A stretch of 64,000 bases of DNA. Source: Gymnopus androsaceus JB14 (taxonomy: Eukaryota > Basidiomycota > Agaricomycetes > Agaricales > Omphalotaceae). The notes beneath the pieces were generated by a model. That model was not told where the DNA came from. It did no database searches and was given only the letters and a program-made list of their open reading frames with translations. The stretch lies in NCBI GenBank assembly GCA_009733575.1, contig ML769563.1:62001-126000 (forward strand). Reading direction: 5' to 3'. Position numbers and translations under genes: made by a program. Positions 21,309-31,889 of this stretch are shown here, piece after piece (the first letter of the stretch is position 1; the number at the start of each line of letters is the position of its first letter).

Positions 21309-23793
21309 ATGAGTTTTCATGTAGACAAACATGGAGAAATTCAATGTGATGGATATAAGAAGGCAGACAATAAAGTGTTCTCTGATGACAAAAAAGCTGA
21401 GGCATACATGTTAGCATCTCAATTGGTAATTGAGAAGGAGAACCCCAAGGCTGCCAAATTGATAGGACAGTATTTAGGTAATGAGGTTGTAGGTAGTAAA
21501 AATGAAAGTCTTTAGTACTTGGAGAGAGAACATTAAAGTGAGATTAGCTGAGCATAGCAAAGAAGCTAAAATCAAGTTTGGTGATACACCTGTTACCAAG
21601 GCTAAAAAAGTAAAAATTACGAAATATGACCTGAGATATAATGCTAAGAAGATGAAGACAGAAAAGAATGTCAACAAGGCAGCTGAAAAGACTAATAACT
21701 CAGATTCAGATGAAGAGTGGAACAAAGAACCAAGAGAAACTGTCAAAATGGACATTGATCCTAAGGTGAGGCGTGAATGTACAACATCATCTTCACTAAG
21801 GTCTTTGAAAAGATTGCAGAAATATAATAGGAATAAATCAAAAACCGATGATTATAAATGGGCCCACTGGCCTTGTTCTAAGTTACCTGACAAGGTGCCG
21901 GAAGAGCAAAGGAGATTTGAGGTACTTAAGGTATTTGGTTCGAGGAAGTATAAACCAGTTGCTATTAAAGTACGACCAGTTAAAACATTGATGCCGGAAG
22001 AATTTGTGGTAAAAAGGAATATCACTGGAGATCCCTTGGCAGGAATGCCGACGCTGGACCCAAATCCGCCAGAATTCAAACTGAGTGAAAAGTATACAGC
22101 TACATGACTTTGTTCTGAAGCATGAGGATGGATTTGCTTGGGAGGCAAGGGAGGCAGGACACTTCAAGAAGGAATTCTTCCCTCCTGTAAAGTTCGCTGT
22201 CTTACCGCATGAGCCCTGGGGAGAAAGGAATATACCTATTCCACCAGGAATCTTCCACAAAGTATGCAAAGTACTTAAAGGGAAAATTGATGCTGGCATA
22301 TATGAACCATCAACTTCTAGTTATAGATCCCGCTGGTTCTGTGTTGTCAAGAAGGATGGTAAGAGCTTGCGTATTGTACATAGCCTGGAACCATTAAATA
22401 AAGTTACTATACAACATTCTGGAATACCACCAGCAACTGCAGATATAGCGGGTAACTTCGCTGGCAGAGCATGTGTGGCATCTCTGGATCTTTTTGTTGG
22501 GTACGATGAAAGGTATATAGACAAAGAATCTAGAGAATTAACAATGTTCCAAATGCCTTATAGGCCATACCGATTGGTAACGTTGCCTATGGGCTGGACA
22601 AATGCAGTTCCAATATTTCACAAAGACCTGACTTACATATTCCAAGATGAGATTCCACATGTGACGGTTCCATACATTGACGATGTTTCTGTGAGAGGCC
22701 CTGCAACAAGGTACAAACTACCAGAAGGTGGATATGAGACTATACCTGAAAATAAAGGAGTACAAAGGTTCTTCTGGGAACATATGCAGAACATGAATAG
22801 GATTTTACAATGAATCACCTATGCAGGTGGAACGTTCTCGGGACCAAAGGCTTACCTGCGTTGCACAGAACAAATGGTTCTTAGACACAGGTGTAGCTAC
22901 GAAGGTACTAAACCAAAAGAAAAGATGGCAGAGACAGTTTTAACCTGGCCAGAATGTAATTCAAGGAGTGATGTGAGAGCTTTCTTAGGTACGGCAAGTC
23001 AATTGCGAATGTTTATACAAAACTTTGCAAAGAAAGCTTCACCACTGATGAAGCTGACTTCGGATATACCCTGGGAATGGGGGGATAAGCAAAGGATGTC
23101 TATGGAACTGTCAAAAGATGGTATTTGTAAGGCACCCGCACTTTGCCCTGTTAATTTTGTCTGGGAAGTGTATCTCGCAGTTGACATGTTGTATAAGGCA
23201 GTTGGCTGGTATATTTATCAAATTGATCTAATAACCAAGATGAAGTATTATAATTATTTCGGATCAATCACACTGAATGAAAGAGAAGCTAGGTTCTTGC
23301 AATCAAAAAGGGAGCTCTATGGTCTAAAGTTGGCCTTGGAAGCAAGTTACTATTACGTATATGGCTGTTGAAGACTGACAGTTGAGATGGACGCCAGTTA
23401 TGTGAAGGGAATGCTTGATAATCCCAGTGCAGGGCCAAATGCGACTTTCAATAGGTGGATTGAGGATATAAGAAAATTCCATTTCACTCTTGTACACATA
23501 AAGGGAATTCTTCATGGACTTGATGGTTTGTCATGTAGGCCTCCAGGAGGTTGGCAACCCCCAAGACCACCAATTAACCCTGAAGACTATGTAGATGTCC
23601 TTTGGAATTCAGTATAGCAGAAGGTGCTGAAGGTGCCCCGTTAAGCTTGATGAGGGCAAAGTTCCATTCTCGCTCTTTCAGGAGGAAGGGTGGACAAGCA
23701 GTGGAGACAAGCATTGTTCAGAGGCTGGGAACAGGTTAGATCAGCTTTTATCACACATCAAACTTAAGCTTGCTCTAAGATTGGATAAGGTGT
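21309..23793 (+). pseudogene. Gypsy reverse transcriptase and RNase H, interrupted by stops and frameshifts
   Basis: Segments in order: a charged linker (21309-21515, 21502-22107); RT fingers and palm (22085-22813, with WFCVVKKDGKSLRIVHSLEP, LPMGWTNAVP and YIDDVSVRGP as active site); RT thumb (22817-23371, LGTASQLRMFIQNFAKKASP, SPLMKLT); and RNase H with connection (SKRELYGLKLALE, WIEDIRKFHFTLVHIKG) to about 23615. A further trace (LFQEEGWTSSGDKH) extends to about 23793. TGA stops at 22811 and 23369 sit where a related frame would have CGA arginine. Frames change near 21515 and 22090. Integrase is absent: the DIRS-like terminus starts at 23797. It is a different gypsy lineage from the 0-4.4 kb and 8-10.7 kb copies. 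Confidence 0.85.
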
Positions 23794-23796
23794 ATA

Positions 23797-23831
23797 GATA
23801 ATAAGGTTAGCCAAAACTCGGATCAGAGGTC
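23797..23831 (+). repeat. Left terminal inverted repeat of DIRS-like element
   Basis: GGTTAGCCAAAACTCGGA and flanks match, inverted, the sequence at 28510-28545 on the other side of the coding region. Inverted termini are a hallmark of DIRS-like retrotransposons. Confidence 0.8.
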
Positions 23832-23851
23832 GCATTTTTTCGTCATTCTCC

Positions 23852-25545
23852 TTGCTCCTACCTCACACATCTTCAATCTCATCTCACTCTATGTCCCATT
23901 CTGGATCTGAGGATGAACTTGACACCTTGCCTCAGGCTCATTCCAGTTCTTTGACGTTCCAGGACCGTTCTGGTCGCTCCCAGAACACTTCTAGAGTCTC
24001 AAGGTCAATCCCTGTACCATCTAAGCCTACCAAAGTCGCTTTTACTACCCCCAAAATGCTCTTACAGCTCTCCTCATCGCGATCTGCTCCAATCCAAGCT
24101 GATCAAGGCAGATCTGGTGATCCTACCACTTCCAAAACGCTCTCACAGCCCTCTTCATCGCGATCTGCTCCAATCCAAGCTGATCAAGGCAGATCCAGCC
24201 ATCTCACTGCTTCCTCCTCGCATTTTGAGCATCCTAACCTCGAATATCGTCCCAGGGCTAGTGCATCTTCATCAAGGCATGTTGAATTTGCCCCTTATCA
24301 CCCTAGGAATCACTCCTCCCCCTCCAGGACCGCCTTTTGGACCATCCCACCGCATCTAGTGCTGATCCAGCCTCAGATGATGTCGGATACACTGCACAAA
24401 GGCTTGGAGGAGGTGGTGGAACGCTTCAGGCATCGTAAATTAGTATCAAGGATGCTTTTCAGGCATTCAAGGTCATCACTACTGACTCCACTGTTGTCAC
24501 TGACTATGTCCAGCAGTGCTTGCAGATTCAGAGAGAAGAGCATGCTGTTCAACACCATGTTCCTGCTCCTGAACAAGGTGATGATCAGGAGGATCCTCCG
24601 CAGCTTACACAAGCTCAAGCAGCTAATCAAGCTGCATGGGCTCAAATGGAAGCTGCTGTTGAAGCTGCCCAAGTTGAGCATGGTGAACTGTCTGGTGCTG
24701 ATGCAGAAAGGGTTCAAGCTGGTCATGCTGCTTTGGCTAGACTGCTCTCTGCTGCTACACCCTCTTCTTCACCGTCATCTTCCATTCCAGCTTTGCTTTT
24801 GCAAACAGCTCCTCACCTGGCTAAGTTACAGGTTCCAGCCACAGTCCCTGTTCATGTCAGAGAGACTTGGAAGCTCCGCCAACTCTTTGCTTCTGAGAGT
24901 AACCTTGACCCAGTTGTCAATGGTTTGGCTGCACAACCTTTTGCAGACCCTCTCCCACTTTCTCTCCTTAAGCTCGTTGTTAAGGATAGATATGTCAATT
25001 TTGACAAAGTCTACGGTGGCTTTACTGGCCCCACTGCACTCCAGAATGATACCAAAGACTTTGGTACTGAGTTTACACTGGTCCGTAAAGACCAGGTTGT
25101 CCGGAGTATTGCAATTACCACTGAGGCACAATGGATTCGCTGCTTTGAAGCTTGGCTTGAACCACTTTTGGTTGTCTATCCTCATTGTAAAGAGGAGTTG
25201 GCTATCTACAGGTCAAATATCAATGAATATTTCCGCTCTGGTGATCCTTCCATTGCAATCCACATTGACAAGGATGCTAGGAGTAAAGCTGCCGATTCTC
25301 CATTTGACCTCAGCAGCCAAGACAACTTTAGGACGCTTCTTCTCAAAGAGCTTCTTCATGTTAGCTCAAAGAAGAGATCTGCTCCTACTCCACTTCAACC
25401 TCTCCAGCTTCATCTTCATGTTCTGCTAAACGCCTGGACACTCCTTGCATTCTCTGGAATGAGGACAGGTGCAGTGAGCCATGCAAGAACAATAGGAAGC
25501 ATGGTTACTGCTCTGAGTGTGGGGAACAGCACAAAGCCATTGACT
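23852..25545 (+). pseudogene. DIRS-like gag region with displaced zinc knuckle
   Basis: The N-terminal reading frame (23891 onward, MSHSGSEDELDTLPQ, Ser/Pro-rich) contains a duplicated segment SSSRSAPIQADQGRS (about 24074 and 24161). From about 24400 the informative frame becomes that of the RT ORF (DYVQQCLQIQREEH, AWLEPLLVVYPHCKEEL, YRSNINEYFRSGD, typical of gag-like proteins next to DIRS RT). A zinc-knuckle-like Cys/His cluster at 25445-25533 (C-x7-C-x3-C...H..YCSECGEQH) is in yet another frame. Gag therefore spans at least two frameshifts and is broken. Its role would be particle formation and nucleic acid binding. Confidence 0.65.
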
Positions 25546-27471
25546 CCTCCTCTTGCTACACAAAGCTCACTACAAGACGTCGAAATCAGACTAGAAGCAG
25601 CAATGCAAGGCCCTAAATCACTAGCTGGGTCCAAACGTAGTGCTGATGTAGAATTGAGCTCTGCACCTCGTTTTAAAAGAGGCTATGTTTTTTCCTCAGA
25701 TAGTAAATCTTCCAATATCATTCCTCCCAGTATTTATTCCACTTACACTGCACCTCCTCTACCTTCTCCACCTGAACATCTCTTGAGCAATCCTCAGATT
25801 CAAGCTACTCTCAAAGCTATGGACAAATATATCAAAGTTGAAACTCCTTTCAACATTGATCGCTTAGAACTCTTGTTTTCCACTCATCCTAATCAGCCCT
25901 TTGTGGCTTCTGTCATTAAATCTCTCAGACAGGGATTCTGGCCTTTCTATGATGCAGAGTGGGAAGAAGAATCTAAACAGCACATTGATAATTATGTGTC
26001 TGAACCTGAGGACATAGCTGCACTGAGATCACACAGAGATCAGGAAGTCGCAGCTGGAAGGTGGTCTGAAGCTCTACCAGAAGACTTTGTTCTTCTTCCT
26101 GGAATGAAAGTTTCCCCCATGTTTGTAGTCTGGCAGAAGGGAAAACCTCGAATTGTCATGGATCAAACTGGCTCTGGTCTCAATGATAATATTCCTAAGG
26201 CTGAAGGCAAGGTCAAATATGATGATATGCACACCTTCGGCCAAGTTCTTAATGATATACTCAAGGAGCACCCTCATGAAGAACTTGTTCTGTTCAAAAG
26301 CGATGTTGCCAAAGCTTTTCTCAATCTACCTGGACATCCACTTTGGCAACTATGCCAAGTTGTAACAGTGGATGGTAGATATTACATTGTGCGACGTCTA
26401 GTTTTCGGAACTCGTACTGCACCCCGTTGTTGGTGTAGTTTTTCTGGACTACTTTGCTGGTTTGGTTCAGTCAAACTTGGTATTGTTGGTCTTCATGTCT
26501 ACATGGATGACTTTTATGGCTGGGACTTTAAAAGGAATCTGGTCAAGTTTCATAACCAACTCCGACCTAGCAGACAAGTCCAACTTCTCTTATTCTGGGA
26601 TCACATTCTCTGTCCTTATGAAGATAGGAAACAAGAGTCTGGAGTCACTCTCAAAATTATTGGCTTTTGGGTTGATATTATCAAGGGATCCATCTCACTT
26701 ACACCAGAGTCTATTCAGGTTCTGGTTTCAGAAATTGATGCATTCCTTTCATCCCCACTGCGTAAAGCTGCACTCCGAGATTGGCAACGTCTTGCTGGCT
26801 CTTTGAACTGGTCTCTCAATGTCCTGCCTTGGGCTAGACCTGCTCTCAATGAGATGTACCGGAAAATGAGTGGTAAAACACTCCAATTCCGAGCTATTCC
26901 TATCAATGGTGAGGTACACAGAGATCTTACTTGGTTCTCAGATCTCCTGCAGAATGCAATTGGCATTCGCTTTGTTGATTCACAAACATGGGAGGACAGT
27001 ATGGCTGACTTTGTGGGTTGGACTGATGCTAGTAACACTGGTCTATCTTTTGTGTATGCTGGTAATGGCTTCTGCTACCAACTCCACTCTACAGAAGGTA
27101 AAACTCCGGTTGACATCTTCTTCAGAGAACTACTTGCCATACTCTCCCTGCTTCATCACATTGCATCCAAACCCACTCCACCTCGCCACATTCTCATTCA
27201 CTCTGACAGCCTTGACTCTGTTGAGGTTCTCAATTCACTTTCTGCAAGAGAGCAATCTCACAATGCAATCCTCCTTGCTATTTCTGCAATTGTGCTCAAG
27301 ACAGGTGTGGATCTTCGAGTTCGTCACATTGCTGGCAAGAAGAACATCAAGGCAGACTTGCTATCTCGCCTTTTGATTGAGGATTACAAGCTTCAATTCC
27401 CCTCTGATCGCGTCCGCCTTTTTGAGCCCCCAAGGGAGCTACTGCCGGCGCGATGGAGAGAGTCCTTTTAG
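24520..27471 (+). CDS. DIRS-like reverse transcriptase-RNase H ORF
   Basis: 983-codon frame. Its first ~310 codons are gag-like. RT occupies about residues 540-800: VVWQKGKPRIVMDQTGSGLN, SDVAKAFLNLP, VFGTRTAPRCW and the active site VYMDDFYGW (catalytic Asp pair at 663-664). RNase H follows: GWTDASNTGLSF, FRELLAILSLLHH, IHSDSLDSVEVLN and HIAGKKNIKADLLSRL. It ends by overlapping the tyrosine recombinase ORF by 19 bases. RT of this type, followed by a recombinase instead of a DDE integrase, is diagnostic of DIRS-like elements. The RT-RH part is free of stops and keeps its catalytic motifs, making it the best-preserved retroelement enzyme in the window. Confidence 0.9.
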   Translation: MQIQREEHAVQHHVPAPEQGDDQEDPPQLTQAQAANQAAWAQMEAAVEAAQVEHGELSGADAERVQAGHAALARLLSAATPSSSPSSSIPALLLQTAPHLAKLQVPATVPVHVRETWKLRQLFASESNLDPVVNGLAAQPFADPLPLSLLKLVVKDRYVNFDKVYGGFTGPTALQNDTKDFGTEFTLVRKDQVVRSIAITTEAQWIRCFEAWLEPLLVVYPHCKEELAIYRSNINEYFRSGDPSIAIHIDKDARSKAADSPFDLSSQDNFRTLLLKELLHVSSKKRSAPTPLQPLQLHLHVLLNAWTLLAFSGMRTGAVSHARTIGSMVTALSVGNSTKPLTPPLATQSSLQDVEIRLEAAMQGPKSLAGSKRSADVELSSAPRFKRGYVFSSDSKSSNIIPPSIYSTYTAPPLPSPPEHLLSNPQIQATLKAMDKYIKVETPFNIDRLELLFSTHPNQPFVASVIKSLRQGFWPFYDAEWEEESKQHIDNYVSEPEDIAALRSHRDQEVAAGRWSEALPEDFVLLPGMKVSPMFVVWQKGKPRIVMDQTGSGLNDNIPKAEGKVKYDDMHTFGQVLNDILKEHPHEELVLFKSDVAKAFLNLPGHPLWQLCQVVTVDGRYYIVRRLVFGTRTAPRCWCSFSGLLCWFGSVKLGIVGLHVYMDDFYGWDFKRNLVKFHNQLRPSRQVQLLLFWDHILCPYEDRKQESGVTLKIIGFWVDIIKGSISLTPESIQVLVSEIDAFLSSPLRKAALRDWQRLAGSLNWSLNVLPWARPALNEMYRKMSGKTLQFRAIPINGEVHRDLTWFSDLLQNAIGIRFVDSQTWEDSMADFVGWTDASNTGLSFVYAGNGFCYQLHSTEGKTPVDIFFRELLAILSLLHHIASKPTPPRHILIHSDSLDSVEVLNSLSAREQSHNAILLAISAIVLKTGVDLRVRHIAGKKNIKADLLSRLLIEDYKLQFPSDRVRLFEPPRELLPARWRESF

Positions 27472-28394
27472 AGGCCCTGGGCGAGCACAGGCTCCGGAAT
27501 GGACCCTCTGCTCGCCCACCTATGGACTTGAACAAACTTGATGATCTTGTCTTGTTTCTTCAAGCCCATGCTATTGAGACCTCTACAAAAAATAATTATT
27601 CCACAGGAGCCAGGGATTATGTCCGCTTTTGTGCAAATCATAACCTGTCTCTGGATCCTACTCCATCTACCCTGTCTCGTTACATTGCTTTCACTTCCAA
27701 ACACATTGCCTCTGGACCCAAATATCTCACTGGGGCCCGTCACTATTTGAAGCAGTTCTATCCTCACTTTGACCAATCTCGTTCAGATCCTCTAGTTCAA
27801 GCAACTATACGAGGATCCAAGAAAATTCGTGCTGATCCAGTGAACCGCAAGCCCCCCTTGCGCACTGCTCATATCAAGGTCTTTTATGATCAACGTCACA
27901 ACTCCTACAATTCCTCCAACCAAAAATCACTTTTTGATTGGAGGAAGATAATCAAGCGATCCTCACTCAAGCTTGAGACGAGGCATGCTGGATATTGGCT
28001 TCCATATCATAAGGCTGACCCATTCTATCAAGGAACTGACATGCTGTTCACTGAACAAGAAATTGCCAATCCCGTTTCACTTTTAAAAGAGTACTGTGCA
28101 GCCAGAGACAAGCTCCATGGTGCAAGACCAGCTCTTTTCATTTGCAAAGATGGGTCACTCCCAAATCGGTCTTGGTTTGGCTCTATGTTTTATGCTGTTA
28201 TGGGTAAAGAATTTGGAGGGCACTCCTGCCGAGCTGGGGGTGCTACATTCTATGCCAGCCTTGGGCTAGCAGAAACCATTATTATGGCTCTTGGTCGGTG
28301 GTCTTCCTCTGCTTGGAAGATTTACATCAGAGATAATCCAGCTGTTCGTGCAGAATTGCAGCTAGCAGTACTCCGACTTCAAAGATCATTATAA
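27453..28394 (+). CDS. DIRS-like tyrosine recombinase, first catalytic Arg region missing
   Basis: 313-codon ORF. The N-terminal SAM-like domain is seen (NYSTGARDYVRFCANHNL, STLSRYIAFTSKHI, YLKQFYPHF). The C-terminal catalytic half has H257-x-x-R260 (GGHSCRAGGATF), GRW at 281-283 and the Tyr nucleophile at about 291 (KIYIRDNP). Between VFYDQRHNSYNSSNQ and RKIIKRSSLKLE the stretch that normally carries the first catalytic arginine (the LLRLGEL-like helix in relatives) is absent, apparently by in-frame deletion. The protein would join circular element DNA to the chromosome. Without Arg I it is probably inactive. Overlap with the RT stop implies translation by re-initiation or frameshift. Confidence 0.85.
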   Translation: MERVLLEALGEHRLRNGPSARPPMDLNKLDDLVLFLQAHAIETSTKNNYSTGARDYVRFCANHNLSLDPTPSTLSRYIAFTSKHIASGPKYLTGARHYLKQFYPHFDQSRSDPLVQATIRGSKKIRADPVNRKPPLRTAHIKVFYDQRHNSYNSSNQKSLFDWRKIIKRSSLKLETRHAGYWLPYHKADPFYQGTDMLFTEQEIANPVSLLKEYCAARDKLHGARPALFICKDGSLPNRSWFGSMFYAVMGKEFGGHSCRAGGATFYASLGLAETIIMALGRWSSSAWKIYIRDNPAVRAELQLAVLRLQRSL

Positions 28395-28565
28395 CCTCCT
28401 TTCAACTCACGTCTCATTCACATTTCCTTCACCGCCATCCACCCCACAACAACATCTCATAGCATTCCCTTATAGCACTTCATGATCCGCTTAATTTATG
28501 GACCTCTGGTCCGAGTTTTGGCTAACCTTATCATCTCCCTCTGAGTGAGAAAGGCAGAGGTTCCA
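28395..28565 (+). repeat. Right terminus of DIRS-like element (inverted repeat)
   Basis: The stretch 28480-28560 is the inverse of 29640-29725 and, in part, of the left terminus at 23797-23831 (TTCCGAGTTTTGGCTAACC-type core). It ends the DIRS-like unit just before a direct partial copy of the gag region. Confidence 0.75.
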
Positions 28566-29014
28566 GGTCATCACTACTGACTCCACTGTTGTCACTGACT
28601 ATGTCCAGCGGTGTTTGCAGATTCAGAGAGAAGAGCATGCTGTTTAACACCATGTTCCTGCTCCTGAACAAGGTGATGATCAGGAGGATCCTCTGCAGCT
28701 TACACAAGCTCAAGCTGCTAATCAAGCTGCATGGGCTCAAATGGAAGCTGCCATTGAAGCTGCCCAAGTTGAACATGGTGAACCATCTGGTGCTGATGTA
28801 GAAAGGGTTCAGGCTGGCCATGCTGCTTTGGCTAGACTGCTCTCTGCTGCTACACCCTCTTTTTCATTGTCATCTTCCATTCCAGCTTTGCTTTTGCAAG
28901 CAACTCCTCACCTGGCTAAGTTACAGCCACAGTTCTTGTTCATGTCAGAGAGACTTGGAAGCTCTGCCAACTCTTAGCTTATGAGAGTAACCTTGACCCA
29001 GTTGCCAATGGTTT
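28566..29014 (+). repeat. Partial second copy of the DIRS-like gag region
   Basis: Direct repeat of about 24472-24935 with roughly 5-8% differences (for example, CAGCGGTGTTTG versus CAGCAGTGCTTG). It begins exactly after the DIRS right terminus and stops at ...AATGGTTTG, where a GCACCAGTGCA-containing sequence begins. It shows that at least one more DIRS-like copy was inserted or rearranged here. Confidence 0.85.
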
Positions 29015-29215
29015 GAAACCCTATTCAATTCAGTTTATTTGCTAAATTTTTCATAAATCATGAATTGCACCAGTGCAAGTTTTTTTTGAAACCTGGATGA
29101 ACTGTAAACTGGCACTGGTTGAAATGGTCCATCAGTGCATTTTTTAGTGCACTTCAATGCAGTTCACAATTTAAACTGACTTAAACTAGTCATTCTTATA
29201 TCTAAAGCTAGAGTA
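29015..29215. repeat. Possible remnant of the GTGCAGT-rich MITE family
   Basis: GCACCAGTGCAAG, TGGCACTGGTT and CAGTTCACAATTTAAACTG-like motifs recall the interior of the element at 5920-6656. No complete inverted ends remain. Confidence 0.3.
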
Positions 29216-29490
29216 CCTCATGTAAGACCCAGTGCACGAAATGGATCTCGAACCAATGTATCCCAAATGTCTCGCACCTAGACGTAAGTGAAACCGTAAG
29301 GTGAGTCTGGACAGTAGTATGAGTGTTGTACGGAACAGTATACATCTCAGAGGGGCAAGAAACAGTGTATGGGCGACCCGCTGATGTAATAAGGAGGGAG
29401 CGGGTGGTACTCTGGTCTGACAACCAGAAGTGAGTGGAAGCGGATGGAATGTGGATGAAAGGGTGGTCCAAAAAGATGTAATAAGTTGCC
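29216..29490. other. Unassigned sequence
   Basis: No gene or repeat recognised. The minus-strand open frame of 96 codons has no motif. Confidence 0.4.
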
Positions 29491-29792
29491 TTTCTCACTC
29501 AGAAGGGGATGATAAGTTTAGCCGAAACTCAGACCAGAGATCCATAAATTAAGCGGATCATGAAGTGCTATACTGTACAGGTACATCAGTAGCTAATGGA
29601 ATGCATAGTATGGTACAAGTATACTAATTAGAAAGAGACCTCTGCCTTTCTCACTCAGAGGGAGATGATAAGGTTAGCCAAAATTCGGACCAGAGGTCCA
29701 TAAATTAAGCGGATCATGAAGTGCTGTACTGTACAGGAACACCAGTAGCTAATGGAATGCATAGTATGGTACAAGTACACTGGTTAGAAAGA
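29491..29792 (+). repeat. Tandemly duplicated DIRS-like terminus (about 150-bp units)
   Basis: Two units (29491-29642 and 29643-29792) share CCTTTCTCACTCAGA, GATGATAAG(G/T)TTAGCC and CATAAATTAAGCGGATCATG. They are the inverse of the DIRS right terminus at 28480-28560. Sequence just beyond (about 29830, GAAAAAATGCGCAG) resembles the inverted left flank at 23832. Confidence 0.8.
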
Positions 29793-30573
29793 GAAACAGA
29801 TAACAGATATGTGAAATAGAGGGAGAGGAGGAGGGTGATGAAAAAATGCGCAGATCCTGCTAGATCTGCTCGGATATCTGTTAGTACAATGTGGAAAGCT
29901 TATCAGGCATGATCTGCGCACCAAGAGCCCTGATATTTAGTGATCTAACAAGCAGGAAAGCGGAATGTGCACTGGATGTGTTTAGATCTGGCTAGATGTG
30001 TTGTGGGCTCTGTTCAGTGACAAGATCAAGGTGAAAATTTCGAAGCCATACCAGATCCTTGTATCTTAGATACTGTAAACTCGAAGCTAGTAGTCTGTAC
30101 AGATGTAAGGATGTGCTGGGAAGTGATGTTAGAGCTATCAGAGCTGTGGAGAGCGGACAACCAGCCTTACCCAACACTGAGAGAGATGATGGGGGAAAGG
30201 AAGCAAGGAGCACAAGGAATCAGGACGCCTCAGGGCATTCTCACACAGGCCTCTGCTCGGAACTCCGGCACCTGGATCAGACTGAGGGCATCTGACCATG
30301 GCCCCATGATCTGGCTGATGAATGATATAACTCGAAAAAGCGAGTTGAGCATGTCCTAGAATGGAACATAGCGTGCCAACCACGATAGCTATTAACAAGC
30401 TGCTTGCGCACAAATGACCGTGACGGTACGCTGGAAATATGGACAGAACACAGTAACACTTTAATCAACGGAAGGCATTGAATAAGAGCAAAATGACTAA
30501 GTTGCTCAGAATTTGGAGTTGAGCAAGTTGTGATACATTGCTGCGATGCACCATAGATACTGAAGATAGAAGC
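29793..30573. other. No clear gene; possible DIRS-flank sequence
   Basis: Overlapping small open frames on both strands without motifs. An AACTCGAAAAAGCGAGTT hairpin is present at about 30329. Confidence 0.35.
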
Positions 30574-30590
30574 ATGGTTGGTAAGCCAAT

Positions 30591-30783
30591 ATTGTAGAGC
30601 ATATGGAACTGTATTTGCGTGCACTAGGGGTGGCAAAGAGGATATAGTGAAGTGCAGCAATTGTGTAAATGAATTCATGTGCGCTAAAAAGCGATGAATT
30701 GTGCATTACAATTGCTGCAGAAGATCTGTTTTTTGCTGAGGCTTGCAGAAAAGCTCCCTACCTCTGGAATCCACCTTCATGTC
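30591..30783 (+). repeat. 193-bp direct repeat, copy 1
   Basis: Nearly identical to 31475-31667. It is bounded on both sides by ATGGTTGGTAA (30574-30584 and 30788-30798). Non-coding. Confidence 0.9.
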
Positions 30784-30804
30784 AAACATGGTTGGTAAAG
30801 TACT

Positions 30805-31474
30805 ACAGTATTTAACCAGTCCTTTGGACGGTCAAAATAAAATCTTTTTGTTGAGCGTGCCACAGAGCGTATGATATCAAAATAACTATCTAGGATCCTT
30901 GGGTAGCATCTGAGTTATGCTGGTGCCAAACCACTTGTACGTAGCCTGCATGTAGCGATGGCAATGGGCGGTGCTGGTGCCAAACCACTTGTACGTAGCC
31001 TGCATGTAGCGATGGCAATGGGCGGTGCACGGTGACAGCCCTAAAATCGGTGTTTCCGGCTCGTTTAAACAGCGTGACATTTGGCGGGCAATGACGCCGT
31101 GACATACATGACATTTGTCACGCTTGGCATCGCAATTTGTTTACAGGACTTGCAATTCTTCATCTCTTCATGTGAAATTGATATCAGTAGTTCATCTCAT
31201 TGTTCTGTATAGTGTAGAAAGACTCATGTGGAAATAGGAGAACATAAGAGCTGTAGGTAGCTCATTCAAATTTTTGATGATATCTCTCCGACACAGTAAA
31301 ACAACATATAAAATGCCACCAACAGTAAGAGAGAGCATTTCTGTGGAGAATATTGTGAAATGGACCAATGCACATATAAAAAATCCCTTATTAGCTTCCG
31401 AGCAGGCCATAAAGCTTGAGAAAATGTAACTGTTCAAACGAGTGATCATGTCCAAAGGACTGGTTAAATACTGT
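30805..31474. mobile_element. 670-bp element with 25-bp perfect inverted ends
   Basis: Ends are ACAGTATTTAACCAGTCC... (30805-30829) and its exact inverse (31450-31474). A 193-bp direct-repeat copy starts at the very next base after the right end. The inside contains a perfect 54-bp tandem duplication (30918-31025) and no convincing ORF. No TSD could be defined. Confidence 0.75.
30918..31025 (+). repeat. Perfect 54-bp tandem duplication
   Basis: Units 30918-30971 and 30972-31025 are identical (starting TGCTGGTGCCAAACC), indicating a recent duplication. Confidence 0.95.
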
Positions 31475-31667
31475 ATTGTAGGGCATATCGAACTCTATTT
31501 GCGTGCACTAGGGGTGGCGAAGAGGATATAGTGAAGTGCAGCAATTGTGTAAATGAATTCATGTGCACTAAAAAGTGATGAATTGTGCATCACAATTGCT
31601 GCAGAAGATCTGTTGTTTGCTGAGGCCTGCAGAAAAGCTCCCTACCTCTGGAATCCGCCTTCATGTT
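31475..31667 (+). repeat. 193-bp direct repeat, copy 2
   Basis: Pairs with 30591-30783 at about 95% identity, offset 884 bp, same length with no gaps. Confidence 0.9.
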
Positions 31668-31889
31668 GAGCATGTCAGAAAATCTCAGCATGTGCGAGGT
31701 TGTGCTATGAATCAATATTCTGTACTATCATGCCTCCTGGCTTTATAAATGCCTTGGAGAAGGTCTTCCCCTCAAATATCTCTGTATCTATGTATCGGAG
31801 TTGAAGCCTGTTGAAGCATATATGCCTAAAATGTATGGTGTATCTTGCATCATGATCTTGGTAGGGAGAAAATGGAGGATATGTCCGCT

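Noticed and set aside
28531..28821. Minus-strand frame with Ser/Leu-rich protein, duplicated at 24373-24726
   Set aside because: Present twice only because the DIRS-like gag region is duplicated; it is antisense to gag.
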